Notes: a model not told the origin generated them from the letters alone. Positions 24,224 to 36,474 are shown, numbered from the stretch's first letter. The stretch: DNA of 64,000 nt from Artemisia argyi (GCA_030686995.1 CM060698.1:141565106-141629105), one strand, 5' to 3'. Numbers and translations are program-made.

Positions 24224-25280
24224 CTATTAGATACTCATCATTCTAAAAAAGGACCAAGAACGTTATTGTAGGTTAATGGAAAACAATGAATTAAGCTCGT
24301 TTTAGTTTTTTTTCTAAGGCCATCAGTTAGGATTCGAGGCCACATATGTTTTTATCTTTATTCTTTAGGCCTTAGGATTCAAGGCCACATATGTTTTTAT
24401 CTTTATTCTTTAGACCTACAAACTGTTAGATATCAAGTTCATCATTTTAGTTCTATAAAAAGGATCAAGATAGTCTTCTAAGGTAATGGGGAAAAAAATG
24501 AGTTAAGCTAATTTTAGTAATCTTATTCTTAAAGAATAAAGACTAATAGATAGAATTGTAAGTGAACTAAAAGTTCGATGATCTCTTTGTGAATTTTAGC
24601 GAACTAAAAGTTCGACGATCTGTTTGTGAATTGTTCAAAGGATGATACATTTTTAAAAGTTTTATGCCTTTTTGATCATGTATTTTTTTCTACTTTTTGT
24701 ATAGTGTGTTAATAAATGAATACAATTTTTTATTTTATTTTATTATAAATTATATAATGAACATGAACATAATTATTTCTTTCGCTTAACTGTTTAAGTA
24801 TTCATAGGGTTTCTCCGTTTTCACGAACGAACACGTACAAGCCCACTCGTGTTGGTTCAGTGCGTCGTCCTAGCCCTGCTTCTAGTTCATTGAAACAACG
24901 CCGTTTAAGTATTCATATTTGGTTTTCTAGTTAGACGTTATATTAATCCAATGACTTTTATTAAAAACATAGCAATTAATCGAAAAAGGCCCCGTTCTGA
25001 ACTTTTGCATTAGGCTTCGATAAGGCTTGAGCCACCCTTGAAATTTGTAGGTTAAGAAAAGTTCAAATGCTTAAGGATAATAAAAATCAAAAGTAGAAAC
25101 CTATACTCCATAGGATAAAATTCCAGAGTACTTTTGATATCTAAAACTTCCCTTCATATGTTTATCTTGATGGCTTCTTTCATCTGCCAACTTTACCATG
25201 GTAACTTTTAATACCTTTAAATTTAATGACATGCACCTTCCTCTACTTGACGCATTCAATTCACCCCTCTCCAACTCGCC
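24224..25280 (+). other. Array flank with a short tandem duplication and module M8
   Basis: A 45-base unit (aggattc.aggccacatatg, then ttttatctttattcttta) is tandemly repeated at 24331-24415. A second short repeat (gaactaaaagttcgacgatct type) is at 24565-24625. From 25075 the text is module M8 (atcaaaagtagaaacctata, ccttcatatgt), which precedes the TATA box here and at 33665, 38460 and 39645. No gene is seen. Confidence 0.5.
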
Positions 25281-25287
25281 TATAAAA
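25281..25287 (+). promoter_or_regulatory. TATA box upstream of hairpin 2
   Basis: The core gcctataaaagtcga is shared with the copy at 33861 and nearly with 39843. A start about 30 bases on would place hairpin 2 close to the 5' end of the transcript. Confidence 0.55.
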
Positions 25288-25339
25288 GTCGAGCTCCCTG
25301 GTTCATACAAGTAATGTGAATCTTAGAAAGATGGGAAAC

Positions 25340-25480
25340 AGGGACTCGGAGATAGTTCGAGGAAGGGGCTGAAATAGGTGGTTTGGAACAAAATAGTTGC
25401 CGACAAGTATGAATGTGTTTAAATTTTGTTCCGAGGACACCTATTTCATCCTCTTCCTTATTCTAACACCGACTCCCTTC
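25340..25480 (+). ncRNA. Long hairpin 2, candidate microRNA precursor
   Basis: The arms at 25340-25394 and 25424-25480 pair over about 55 bases. Stem base agggactcgg.g against ccgactccctt; middle gaggaag against cttcctt; loop side tgaaataggtg pairs perfectly with cacctatttca and ggaacaaaa with ttttgttcc. This is the type-a sequence, shared with hairpins 4, 5 and 6. Hairpin 3 begins only 164 bases further on. Confidence 0.62.
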
Positions 25481-25643
25481 ACACCTACTCAGAATAGCGC
25501 ATGTAACGACCCTCTACGAAAGTTGAACCCCTAATTCACATCATCTATTTCTTTTCTCTTCTTCATCCCTGTTTGTTTTTTCTGTTAAGGTCAACACTTT
25601 TTCACTCCTTAAATATGACTTGAATCTGGCAAAGATGGGAGAC

Positions 25644-25790
25644 AAGGGATTGGGAGATAAGTTTGAGGGAGTTGTTGTAATAGATGTTTTGGAACAAATT
25701 GACCTCGTTATTGATAACTAGTATTGTGTTGATGTTTGTTCCGAGAACATCTATTTCAACTTTTTCCTTGATCTATCGCCCACTCCCTTC
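25644..25790 (+). ncRNA. Long hairpin 3, candidate microRNA precursor
   Basis: This type-b hairpin is closest to hairpin 1: same stem base (aagggattgggagata, tatcgcccactccctt), same loop-side ggaacaaatt. The middle reads ttgttgtaatagatg against catctatttcaac, one mismatch more than in hairpin 1. It follows a leader (aattcacatcatcta, cttcttcatccctgtttg) that is also upstream of hairpin 1. It is followed by cttatgctgcagtta. Confidence 0.6.
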
Positions 25791-25799
25791 ATATTCTTA

Positions 25800-26325
25800 T
25801 GCTGCAGTTACAATGTCGTAGCCTAAAGCGAGATAAACACAAATTGAACCAGTTGATTCACACGAATACCATGCGCAATTCTTCTAACTATCGTTGATTC
25901 AACGAATATCGATAATCAGGGTGATTTTCTACTCCAATACAGGTTTTGTGAAATGAGAGAAAATTGAAACTTCATATATTCAAGAACACCAACATCAGAA
26001 TAAAACTATTAAACAGACCAATTCGAAATGGGCCTAAAAAGACAAACGGGACGAGGACTAGCCCACAAACAAAGTCCAACAAACTGGAATAAAACATAAA
26101 AATGCAAATAACTTATAAAATTGAGCGATTTGGGGACAGGAAGTTCCGTAAACCGCCGTAGGCGTTTATTGCGAGATTCTCCTCATTGCAAGCTTTGACT
26201 AGTCACAGTCTTGAAACGGAGCCCCGTAGCCCAAGTTGTGCTAATTTTAGTGAAGCCTTTTTCTCACACAATGTCGGGCCTCCAGAAACAAAAGGGCCCG
26301 TTCTTCCACGCTTGGGCCCACATCA
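25800..26325. other. Unclassified insertion between hairpin 3 and its tail
   Basis: In the unit at 36716-36760 the hairpin is followed at once by gctgcagttacatgatttaag. Here about 500 bases of unrelated, more GC-rich text (gggcctaaaaagacaaacgg, cgtttattgcgagattctcc) separate gctgcagttacaatg from agatttaagaaaatat. I found no convincing inverted ends, and its origin is unknown. Confidence 0.45.
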
Positions 26326-27050
26326 TACAAGATTTAAGAAAATATAGAGCAAGTATAAGTCGTATAATTTATGTTTTTGTATTGTTGTTTTACATTTGGA
26401 TTTGAAAGTTGTTTGGATACGTTTGGCTAGCGTAGTTTATATTAACTGATTTTTAGCTTATTAGTTTAGGTTGGTATATGTAAGTGTGGCTCTTTTTGAT
26501 TTAGAGTGAATGCTCATTAGTGATCCTGAACACACCCTCAGGCACCAAACGAACCTTTGATATTTAACTACTCATTTTGTTATATGGGAGTGGGACTATG
26601 AGAGCATGAAGAAAAACAAACTTCATTTTTGTATAACTTACTCCAAACATCAAAGAGAACCGCAACTAAAGTGGCAGTATATTACACATTTTGGGTGCAA
26701 GGGACACGGGGTTGACCCGGTTAGGCCGCTTACATCTGAGTCGAAGAATAGCCTTTTCAGGTAACCTGAAGCGGGAAACTTCATTTGTTTTATTGTGTCT
26801 TAATTCTTAAAGAGCATTCTATAAGAAATGGTTATAAAAAGTTAGCAGCATGAAATCCATCAAATAAACAATATTCTATCTTGTCCTTTAAAACTTCATA
26901 AGATTTTTTGGGATTCTTAAGAGTCGTTGGTAGAAGAAGAAATAAGCACAATCACATCTTAAATAAACACTCTCACAAATCAAATGAACACCATTACACA
27001 TTCATCTCAAAGGGTGTAGCGGTGTTTATTTGAGGTGGAGATGTGGCGGT
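26326..27050 (+). repeat. Downstream tail of the hairpin unit, second copy
   Basis: It matches 36735-37540 through tattgttgttttacattt, gtgtggctctttttgattt, accctcaggcaccaaac, gactatgagagcatgaag, aggccgcttacatctgagtc and acattcatctcaaagggtg. A shorter piece is at 7600-7720. It is non-coding as far as I can see. Confidence 0.7.
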
Positions 27051-27780
27051 TGAAACTTAATATACAAACAACATAAAACATGACAAAATAAAACATGGCA
27101 ATGATTATTTCTTGAAGTCTATTTTAGTTACTTCTTATCACCATTTCTTATAAAATGCTTTCTTGAAACAGGTTGGTTAAAATAATTTTTTCTGTTTTGT
27201 AAATAAAAGGGTGTTTTCTTTTGGGACAATGGTCTCAAAATATGCTTAAACGACGTAAGGTGCCGTTTGGTTTGCAGCAAGTGTCACAATGGTATAAGAT
27301 TGATAGTTGGGTGGAGGGTATATGGGTATGATTTTCCTCAAAAATGATGTCTGGTTTACACAGGTATCAAAATCAATATTTTGTTTTCTTTTTTCTTTTT
27401 TTGATGAGCAAGTTGATAGTATAAACAACCAAACAAAGTATGCCACACTACTAGAATTTACCCCGTTTATTAGAAGAAATTTGCAGCACCATGTTGTTTT
27501 TAAAGAAAATATGTCTTTATTATATTACAGATCACCAAAGCATACAAAGTCATCAACAAAAGCATCATATACTACACCTAGAACATGGTGAATACTAAAC
27601 TGCAAAGCCAAGAACATGCTAACTTCACATATCTACATGTATTCTACTGAACATGGCATACTATACACTCTAAAGATGACTAAACATGGTTACTAAACCT
27701 AGCTAAACATAACTATTGAACATGGCTAAACATGGCTACTATCCATTTCTACATAATACATACTAAACACTAAGGTTACG
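27051..27780. other. Non-coding stretch, possibly with a small MITE
   Basis: gtgccgtttggttt (near 27262) and aaccaaacaaagtatgcc (near 27426) are roughly inverted, as in common plant MITEs, but I cannot define ends or a target duplication. 27600-27760 has irregular repeats of actaaacatggct. No gene is seen. Confidence 0.35.
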
Positions 27781-28016
27781 CTTCCAACTAGTTGAATGAA
27801 ATTTTATGGCCTGAAAGAGCACCAATCAAGCCCCTCCATTTCTTTTAAGACAATCCGTTGAGCAAACTATTTGTTTTTGCCACACAAGACTTCAATTCCT
27901 TCTTTGAGCTTCACCATCACGATCAACAAACAACAGGGAACCCAAATGAAGTTCAAGAATTCAAGAAATAGTATACATTAAGATGTGTAAAGCATTGGTC
28001 ATTGAAAATATATTAA
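27781..28016 (+). repeat. Array module M1, second copy
   Basis: It matches 7780-7988 (gcctgaaagagcaccaatca, cccaaatgaagttcaag, gaaaatatattaaaag), the module cut by the gypsy element in the first copy. Confidence 0.75.
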
Positions 28017-28025
28017 AAGAACTAA

Positions 28026-28345
28026 GAAAAATTTACGTGTTTCGTCCGTGGTTTACTTAAAATCACACTTGTCGTTCCTATTCGATTTTAATTACACCAG
28101 TGATACTGATACCTAACTTTCAAACTAGTTGCATATGGTCCCTATTTTGACAAATAGGGATCATCTGTGTAATAATCTATAGTTTTTTATTACATAGGTA
28201 GTCGATATCGTTGTTACATGGATAGTCCCTATTTTTCAAAATATGGACTATCAATGCAAATATTTTGAAAATTAGGGAGGATTTATGTAATTAAAATCGA
28301 ATAGAGATTTGGGTAGACCATTTGGATGAAACATGTAATTTTTTG
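28026..28345. mobile_element. Mutator-type MITE, 320 bp, long inverted repeats
   Basis: A perfect 9-base duplication aagaactaa flanks it at 28017-28025 and 28346-28354. The ends are gaaaaatttacgtgtttcgt and, in reverse complement, caaaaaattacatgtttcat; the similarity continues inward through ctattcgattttaattac on each side, about 70 bases. The sister array copy at 30790-30800 keeps the single unfilled target (aaaagaactaatttg). No coding capacity. Confidence 0.82.
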
Positions 28346-28354
28346 AAGAACTAA

Positions 28355-30110
28355 TTTGTCAATCATCTCAACTACCCGTATTTGCCATTCAACTATATAA
28401 TAAGTGTTGATTTGTTCCTCAACATTGTTATGTCTAGTTTTATACTTGGTGAGTTAACATGGGTAATATTTCATTAGTTTTTAAGGATATTCCATTTGAT
28501 TCATAAGATTATTGATTATCTCTAAGAATTGTTTTGGCTAAAGGAGCTGAGTATATTTATGTCGAAGACATATAAAGAGATCAAATTTGTTTTTACTCGG
28601 CGATGAAGAACCCCACATAGATTTACAGGCGATGCCACCTCGCACCATGTAGCACCTTCACTATGCTACGAGATTAATCGATAAATTAATGTCGTACTGT
28701 TTTGTTTCTCTTGTAGATTTGTCGCACACGTACCCTAAGTGCGACAAGCAGGGTGAACCGTTTCCAGAATTTTGTTAAAACTTAATTTACCGTAGAGAAA
28801 ACGTTCAAATGGTCAAATTTGATCATTTGGTAATCATCCCAAACTTAATCTACTACTGCTAATATAGTACGGATCGAGTAATGCCTTGGACCTTCGAATC
28901 TTCGATACATGGCCAACTCCTTCGCCTTTTACAACATTATGCTAAAGAAAATTAAACTTAGACTATAAATTTCATAAATGAATCTTATCATCTAACGTTT
29001 ACACCTTTAACCATTTTACAACATTATGCCAAAAAAAAATAGACTACATACCTTGGACAGTTGGACCTTGAATAACTTTGATTTTCTACGTAAGATGTTA
29101 ATATGTTAGTTATTTAAATGTAATCAAATTTGTCTCTATGCCTCCCATAATCTAATGAACTGTTTCCATCTTCTTGGTCTGAGTTGCTTTTATTCTCATG
29201 ATGCAAATTTTTGAGACAGCTAAAAAAGTTCATTTATTTCAACAACCAAGAAAGGTATAACTTCTACATTACTTCAACTAGAAGGGTACCCGCGCAATGC
29301 GGCGGCGGGTATCCGGTGACTATTTTTGTTGCGAGCAAATGTTTTTCATTTTAAATTTCCTTATCTAGCATGTCCCAAATAGTATAAAGTATTAGAAATA
29401 TGTTTTTTAAAAGTAGAACGTCTAAATTATTAATAGTGTAAATGGTTAACACTTTTATTTTTCAAATATTATCATTAAATTGATGGTTAATAGTGAGTTT
29501 TTCTTATAAACACTTTCATTAAAATGTATATTAGAGGGGTTACATATGGTTTAAATTAGACTTAAATTTTCATATTTTACATTAATTTTCTACTTTTCCT
29601 TTAATAGTAATGTTTTTGGTCTTAAAATTTTAAGACTTCCTTTTGTAGTAAGTCTCAAATGTTTTATAATGTAGTATAGATTATATGAGACAAAAACATT
29701 GACATGATACATACAAATGGCAACCTGCAACTGTCAATCCTTCACATTCAAAGAACCTATATGGATGCAACTGATTTCTCTTTAATTTTTCTTTTTCCAT
29801 CAATATTCTTTCTCAACTTTTCTCATACTAGCCATCTACGCTCGCCATCTTGGTGAATGGTGATTAAGGTGACTTTAAGAACAATTTTAAAATTTGAAAA
29901 CTTGTGGTAGTCGTGGTAATGGCGGGAAAACTTGCTCTGTATCATGTCCTTGTTAATCAAGATTGTTTCTGGTGCTGTAGACACAACTGGAAAATCGCAA
30001 GAGGGTTTTAGACCATCATGAAAACCAAAATCGAGATCTCATGATAGCACATTATGTCTCTTATCCTCTAAATCAAATTCCTTCACAACAAAATTATTCA
30101 AGTACTTATC
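28355..30110 (+). repeat. Array block M2-M6, copy B
   Basis: This second copy of the block at 18441-20110 carries a Helitron at 29278-29680. It lacks about 415 bases present in copies A and C between gaagaacccca and tagatttaca (junction near 28617). That is a deletion in this copy, since the sequence on both sides is continuous with the others. Confidence 0.75.
29278..29680 (-). mobile_element. Non-autonomous Helitron, 403 bp
   Basis: On the minus strand it starts TCTATACTACATTATAAAAC and ends CCTTCTAG. Close to the 3' end is a GC-rich hairpin (gggtacccgc against gcgggtatcc on the plus strand, near 29284-29315). The host bases are A at 29277 and T at 29681 with no duplication, the Helitron rule. 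The same site is unfilled in copies A (19597) and C (31972), which read cttcaattatgtg without a gap. No Rep/helicase is encoded. Confidence 0.88.
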
Positions 30111-30792
30111 AACCTCAATAGTTCTTGAGTTAATGTAACATTGTTATATCGATAAGTGACGGACCCAGAATTTTTAAAAGGTGTTGCACAAAAGAAATGT
30201 TGGGCTAACTAAAGTTACACCGTAAGAAACGAAAGTAGCAAAAAGAACTTGGGGTTGCACATACCACAAAAACGGCAGTTTGAAATTTTTTTGCACTTAG
30301 TGACCTAAAATCGGGTGTAGCTCGAGCCACACCCGGCATGTGAGTGGTGCCATTAGGGTTTTGTTTTTTTTTTCTTTTTCCCAACATGCCATTAGGTTGT
30401 TTTCCCAATGGCGCCACCATTCTACACCCTTGGTGGTGCCATTCGCTCGCCATTTAATTTGTGTTCTTGCCGGGCAATTCACGACAGCTATATGTTGTTT
30501 TTTCTTCTTTTTTTGGTGAGTGAGGTTTTTTTGTTGATGTGTTATGGGACTCACATGCATCAATAATCAATAACAAATAGCGGAACTTAAGAGGGGCAGG
30601 GAGGGTGCCGACCCTCCCAACATTTTGGCCCAATAGCATAAAATGTTTGATGTTTATGGATCATATTATTTCTTTAATTAAGTTATTGATAGATATGAGC
30701 AAACTAGATAATTTGCCAAAATAATCTAAATATCAAACATCAAATACTTAGATATGAGCAAACTAGATAATTTGTCATAGAAAATATATAAA
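30111..30792. other. Non-coding stretch with a degenerate repeat
   Basis: 30165-30200 (agtgacggacccagaattttt) is a wording common at the ends of plant repeats, but no matching end was found. 30300-30440 holds a compositionally odd GC-richer patch (gccacacccggcatgtgagt, tggcgccacc). Short open frames here have no domain. Confidence 0.4.
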
Positions 30793-32320
30793 AAGAACTA
30801 ATTTGTCAAGCATCTCAACTACCCGTATTTGCCATTCAACTATATAACAAGTGTTTATTTGTCACTCAAAACATTGTTGTATCTAGTTTTGATAGTTGGC
30901 GAGTTAACATGGGTAATATTTCATTAGTTTAAAAAAAATATTCCATTTGATTCAAAAGATTATTGATTATCTGTATGAACTTTTTTGGCTAAAGAAGTAT
31001 ATTTATGTCGAAGACATATAAAGAGATCAAATTTGTTTTTGCTCGGCGATGAAGAACCCCACCAAGACCCGACCAAAGCTCCAGGCAATGGTGAAACTGA
31101 GCCACAACCAACGCCGAGTAAGGTGGGCCGAAGATTTTTATTGCCATTTTGTATGCTCTTATAGACTGAATGCTATGGTCATCAAACCCATCACCTTCAC
31201 GTGAGCGTCACCTCACCATTCAATATAATACCAACCTCACCACCAAAAAGGTGCTATGGTCAAAACCAAACAAAAAAAATATAAAAATACCTCACTTTAT
31301 ACAAACATTCCTCACAACAAATAAATAAATAATGTGAGAAACTGTTGGTGGTTCAAACCATCAAAAGAGTGCAAAAATTGCACCCTTGGCGCGCGGTTGG
31401 GTATGCCTTAGGTGGATATAGCGCGTGGTGGTTAAAGGTGGTAGTGGTCCTTCATCCACCATAGTAACCACCCTAAGTAGGTTATTTACAGGTGAAATGT
31501 GCCACATAGATTTATAGGCGAAATCACATCGCACTAGGTAGCACCTCCATCGTGCTACGAGATTAATCGATAAATTAACAGCACTATCGTAGTGTTATTC
31601 ATGACTCTTGTAGCATTTCACCCTAAGTGCGACAAGCGGGCGAACTGTTTTCAGAAGTTTATTAAGAATGAATTTATCGTAGAGAAAATGGTCAAATGGT
31701 CGAATATGATCATTTGGTAACTAAACTTAATCTACTACTAATATAATACGTAGTAATGCCCGGACCTTAGATGCATTACCACCTCCTTCGCCTTTTACAA
31801 CATTATGCTAAAGAAAATTAAACTTGGACTACATATTTCATGAATAAATCTTATCATCTAATGTTTCCTTCGTCTTTTACAACATTTGCTTGAATGAATA
31901 CTAGCCATCCGAACAAAAAAAAAAAAAAAAAATAGAAATTATCTAAATTAATTGGCCGTAAACTTCTACATTACTTCAATTATGTGAGACAAAAACATTG
32001 ACGCACGATACATACAAATGGCAACCTGCAACTGACAATCCTTCACATTCAAAGAACCTATATGGATGTAACTGATTTCTCATTAATTTTTCTTTTTCCA
32101 TCAATATTCTTTCTCAACTTTTCACATACTAGCCATCTACACTCACCATCTTGGTGTTTAAGGTGGTATAATGGCGGGAAAACTTGCTATGCATCATATC
32201 TTTGTTAATCAAGATTATTTCCGGTGACACAACTTGAAAATCGCAAGAGGGTTTTAGACCATCATGGAAAGTGGAAACCAAATTCGAGATCTCCTGATAG
32301 CACATTATGTCTCATGTCCT
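30793..32320 (+). repeat. Array block M2-M6, copy C
   Basis: Third copy of the block, with neither Helitron nor MITE, so it supplies the unfilled sites for copies A and B. It retains the 415-base segment missing from copy B. Confidence 0.75.
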
Positions 32321-32689
32321 CTAATTTGGGTAAAAGGTCAAAAGACCCGGTAAATATATTACTCCAAAAAACGTTTAACTATACAATGGATATGAGTGAA
32401 TCCCATATACAACCTTGTACCTCACTATTCTCTTCATTTGATCAAAACGATTCTGAAAAAATTGTTGAAGCTTGAATTGAACGCCTACTGTTAAGAGGTT
32501 ATAAAGTATTAAATATTATAGCTGAAGTTCTGTACTCTTTGTGGTTATATATATCATCATTTCTTAAGAGTATCTTCGTAGGTGCCTGTTAACGTAAGTT
32601 AATCATTACCCGTTGAACCTCATCAAATCTGTGTAATCTTGTTTAAGACATACACCTTCATCTAATTGACACATTCAATTCATCCCTCT
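32321..32689. other. Non-coding spacer
   Basis: No gene, repeat or structured element recognised. A plus-strand frame at 32224-32475 overlaps the copy C end and has no domain. Confidence 0.4.
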
Positions 32690-33861
32690 TCATGGGTCTG
32701 CCTATAAGATAAACTACACCAGATATTTAGCTTGACATATATAAATTAAAGTAAATGTCAGTGGTCATCTAGCTGAAAAGTTTAATGCTACCTTTACCAA
32801 AGATGGCCATCTAGCTAAAAAACTTAAAGTTTACACAACTGAACTGATATATATATAACATTGATTTTAAACCAAAGATTTTCATATGTTGGTTATTTGA
32901 ATGCATTTATGATCAAAATAACAAGTCTCCATGCCTCTCTTAGTCTCTTATAAGTTGTGCTCATGGAGAACAGGCCGGTGTCAAATATGCGGGAAAAAGC
33001 AGAAACACTACCCTTCTCCGATCCTATGCTTACTTGCGGCAAAATGTTAAATGTTGACGTGGCGCTAACGTGAAGAGCGACAATCCTTCCCCACACACTC
33101 CACACTAATATATATATAAGACGTGTTTCCATCTTCTAATCGTATCTTCTTGATCTTCATTGCTACTACGCTCATTATGCAAATGAATTTAATTACTTAA
33201 ATACTAATTTTCTTTTAATTAGCTATGCCTATGTATAGTGTTACTCCATGCAGTGGACATAATAATATTGAGATAGATAATACATATCAAAGTGAGGGAT
33301 ACAGAACCAAACGTATGATCTAAGAACACCACCAACGCCACGAGGGATCATGTGACATAGCATAGCACTGTTTCTTATCCTGGATGGGGATCACTTGTAG
33401 GAATGATATAATGCTAATCCATGTTCCGCACAGCCACATAAGTTGCGGAATGCTAATCTATGTTCCACACGGCCGTATAAGTGGCAGAGCTCGTGATCGA
33501 TCACCATCTTACACTTGGTCCGCGTTACATAGTTAGCATGATAAGCTTTTGTAGCGTTTGCGTTGGTTGCTTAAATAAGAAACTTAGCATTGTCGCATTT
33601 GTAGCTTATGCATATACACAGAGATTTAAGTGTTTGTAGGATAAAAAAATAAAATATTATAAGATAAAATTCAAAGTAGAAACCTAAACTGCATAGTAGT
33701 ATCTTTGATATCTTTTACTTCCCTTCATATGTAACTCTTAGTAAATGTTTCTTTCGCAGCTTCACCTGCCCAACATTACTTTTGTATCTTTTTATTTCTA
33801 CAGTTAATGACACTCACCTTCCTCAAATTGACGCATTTATCCCTCCCCTCTTCGAATTGCC

Positions 33862-33868
33862 TATAAAA
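33862..33868 (+). promoter_or_regulatory. TATA box upstream of hairpin 4
   Basis: tgcctataaaagtcgaaccc, then a leader with tcatgcaaatatcatctg and T/C-rich text. A start about 30 bases on would put the hairpin some 80 bases into the transcript. The same leader precedes hairpins 5 and 6. Confidence 0.6.
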
Positions 33869-33971
33869 GTCGAACCCCCTAATATTCATGCAAATATCAT
33901 CTGTTTTTCACTTTTCTGTCTTCTTTTTATATCTCTTTAGATGTAGTTTAAATCTTAGAAAGATGAGAAAC

Positions 33972-34113
33972 AGGGACTCGGAGATAGTTTGAGGAAGCGG
34001 TTGAAATAAGTGGTTTGGAACAAAAATGATTTTTGATAAATATTTGTTGTGCTAAATTTTGTTCCGAAACCACCTATTACAATTTCTTCCTTATTCTAAC
34101 ACCGACTCCCTTC
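33972..34113 (+). ncRNA. Long hairpin 4, candidate microRNA precursor
   Basis: Type-a hairpin with arms 33972-34026 and 34057-34113: agggactcggagatag against ctaacaccgactccct, gaggaag against cttcctt, ggaacaaaa against ttttgttcc. The middle (ttgaaataagtgg against ccacctattacaa) has two or three non-Watson-Crick pairs, so it is slightly weaker than hairpin 2. A spaced TATA box and leader precede it. Confidence 0.62.
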
Positions 34114-34757
34114 TTGTCTCAACGTTCAAGTTACATGATTAAGGAAAATATTGTAAGTATTATATCTTGCTTAAGTGGGTTGAGAGTAAGACAATGTATA
34201 TTTATTTGGTTTTGAAAGTGTTTTAGGTAGCTAGGTTTGGCTACATGGACTAATTCTATATATTTGAGTTGTGTGGTTCATATGAACTGATTTGTTTAGG
34301 GTTGGGCCGGTGTATTTGAAATTGTTTCTTGTTTAAATTTAGAGTGAATGCAATCTAATGTTTCATCTCTCTAGATGGGTTGTTGGTTAGGTATATCGTC
34401 ACTGGATTGAAAAGGAAAAGGAATATTTTACTATTGAAGCATAAACTATCGACCCCAAGCAAACCAGCAAGGTGCGTAACAAAAGCTGGCACGTTTTTGT
34501 TGTTACCTAAATGCAAATAAATCTGTATAATGGTTCGCCCGGCGCATTGCAACAGGGTAAAAAAGACATGCATTTTTCTGACATCAAGATAAAAGTAATA
34601 TGTATAATTGTAGGGAACAGATCAAATAAAAATGACATTTATCGTGAGAAGTCTACAAAAGCTTGAAAGAAATCAAAACTTCTCGAAAAATTCTTAAAAT
34701 TTTCCACAAGATAGAAGAAGTTTTTTTAATTTTAACTTTTTACACGCTTTAAGTGCA

Positions 34758-34802
<45 letters not shown>

Positions 34803-35175
34803 AATGCACAAATTTTTAGTTTTCTAAATTTATTAAAAATGAAATTTTGATGCATATACTAAAGAAAGTTGGATGCAAACACGAATTTAACTAGAATTTA
34901 CAAAATTTAAATGCACAAACCTTTTTTTCATCAAAACTATAAACAAGAGGTATGTTCAAACTTAATAGAGATCTCTTAAGAGGTATCACAAGAGGTCTTA
35001 GGAAAAATGTCACATATGATCATGGTGATACCCAATTAAGTCGCGTATAGGTAACATAACCATGAATAAGCACAATTTTAGACTATTTATTAATTTATTT
35101 CTTTTAAATAGGTAAAAAAAGAAAAATAAAAAATAAATAAATATGTCGAATCAAAATAATTACTACAATAAATAG

Positions 35176-35580
35176 ATAGAATATTTTTTTTGGTAAAAGG
35201 GTTACCTCGGTAAAATATTATTACTAAAAAAAACAATTACAGAACAACGAGTGTGGGTGAATCCCACACCTTCGCCCAAAAAGCGAAACAAAATACACAT
35301 ACAGTGCTTTATTTATTTATTTATTTTGAAAAGCAAACACACCTACAGGGTTTAATACCTAACTAGCATAAGAAAGACAAACAAATCTTATGATCAACAG
35401 CTATAAAGACATAAAAATAAAACTAACCTTTACTCTGACCATGAAGATTTTTATCTATTGAGTCACAAAACGCGATCTGTTCCGTTTAAACCTGGCAAGT
35501 CATAAGTGTCATATAGATCAAAACAGTAGTTGATCGACCTTTACCGTTTAACGACATCAAATTTATGTGTTCTTGTTTAA

Positions 35581-35627
<47 letters not shown>

Positions 35628-36249
35628 AGTATTGTGTTTTGCTTGTAACATCAAAGTTATGATCAAATGAGAATAATAACTAAAATAAGAATGATGAGAA
35701 GTAATTACAACTACACATTTCATATGAGAATAATAACTAAAATGAGAAGGATATGAAGTAATTTCCTATGCACCTACAAAAATAGATGCATCTTCCTTTT
35801 AATTTTCCCTCTTTATTTGAAATATTTGACTAGAATTATAGTACTTCTCACCCTTCTTATTCTAATTTTTTTCTCACCTGATCATTTTCATGTAACATCA
35901 ACAACTTAACAAATAAATTAATAAATTAAATTGGAGCCGGTAGTCTGGCACCTTTGTTTGAGGCTTTTAAGTTCTGTCCAAATAAATCTATGCATTTAAG
36001 GCTTACATTTTTTCGTATAAGAAGTCTTCATTTAAAGCTTGCCCTTAGAAAAGAAAACTTTCAGCCTAAATCCTTGATAAACAAGAGTCTATGCTTGCTA
36101 AAAAAGGTAAGAAGGCTAAAGCAGATTCACAATGCAACAAAATATGGTTTATATATGGTCTCGATGTTACTCAAGTGCAATCCCTTATGGTTTGTTGCTG
36201 CAAATTAATTCATGACAAAACATGTCTTTTTAGAGTCGCGCATACGAAA
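35176..36249. other. Non-coding stretch with T-run and module fragment
   Basis: A 41-base T-run lies at 35583-35623, and tttattt/ATTT repeats are near 35320. From 35950 the text (aagaagtcttcatttaaagc, cagcctaaatcc, tatgcttgctaaaaa) recurs at 37920-38050. No gene recognised; the two overlapping frames near 35954-36279 show no domain. Confidence 0.45.
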
Positions 36250-36468
36250 TTCTTAGTTACTCCATGCAATGGTACATAACGATATTGAGATAGATAATAC
36301 ATGCAGATAAAAGTGGGGGATACAGAACCAAAGGATATGATCAGAGAACACTACCAACGTCATGAGCCCAAGAATGCGACATGGCATGATCCTACACAAC
36401 TTTAGCTCGCGACCACCGGCTTACACTTGGTCCGTGATCACATAGTTCAAACTTATAAACATGAGCAT

Positions 36469-36474
36469 TATAAG
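36469..36474 (+). promoter_or_regulatory. Weak TATA-like motif upstream of hairpin 5
   Basis: The unit is joined here after a deletion of module M8. The text cattataagagggaacccc stands where tgcctataaaagtcgaaccc stands in other units. The leader downstream (tcatgcaaatatcat) is intact. Confidence 0.35.

Larger units (their letters stand above)
32690..35175 (+). repeat. Large array duplicate with hairpin 4
   Basis: It matches 38620-44069 once the later insertions there are removed. Landmarks: actacaccagatatt, gtaaatgtcagtgg.catc, aaccaaagattttcat, caagtctccatgcctctct, then module M7, module M8, TATA box, hairpin, then ctattgaagcataaact, gcatttttctgacatcaag and aattaagtcgc. The downstream half is a tail type different from that of hairpins 1, 3 and 5. 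Confidence 0.75.

Noticed and set aside
27307..27591. 94-codon plus-strand frame
   Set aside because: No domain; overlaps another frame on the opposite strand in AT-rich DNA.
34525..34560. Possible Helitron 3' end (cgcccggcgcattgcaac)
   Set aside because: No CTRR end and no stable hairpin; the same region in the sister copy (41775) lacks most of it.
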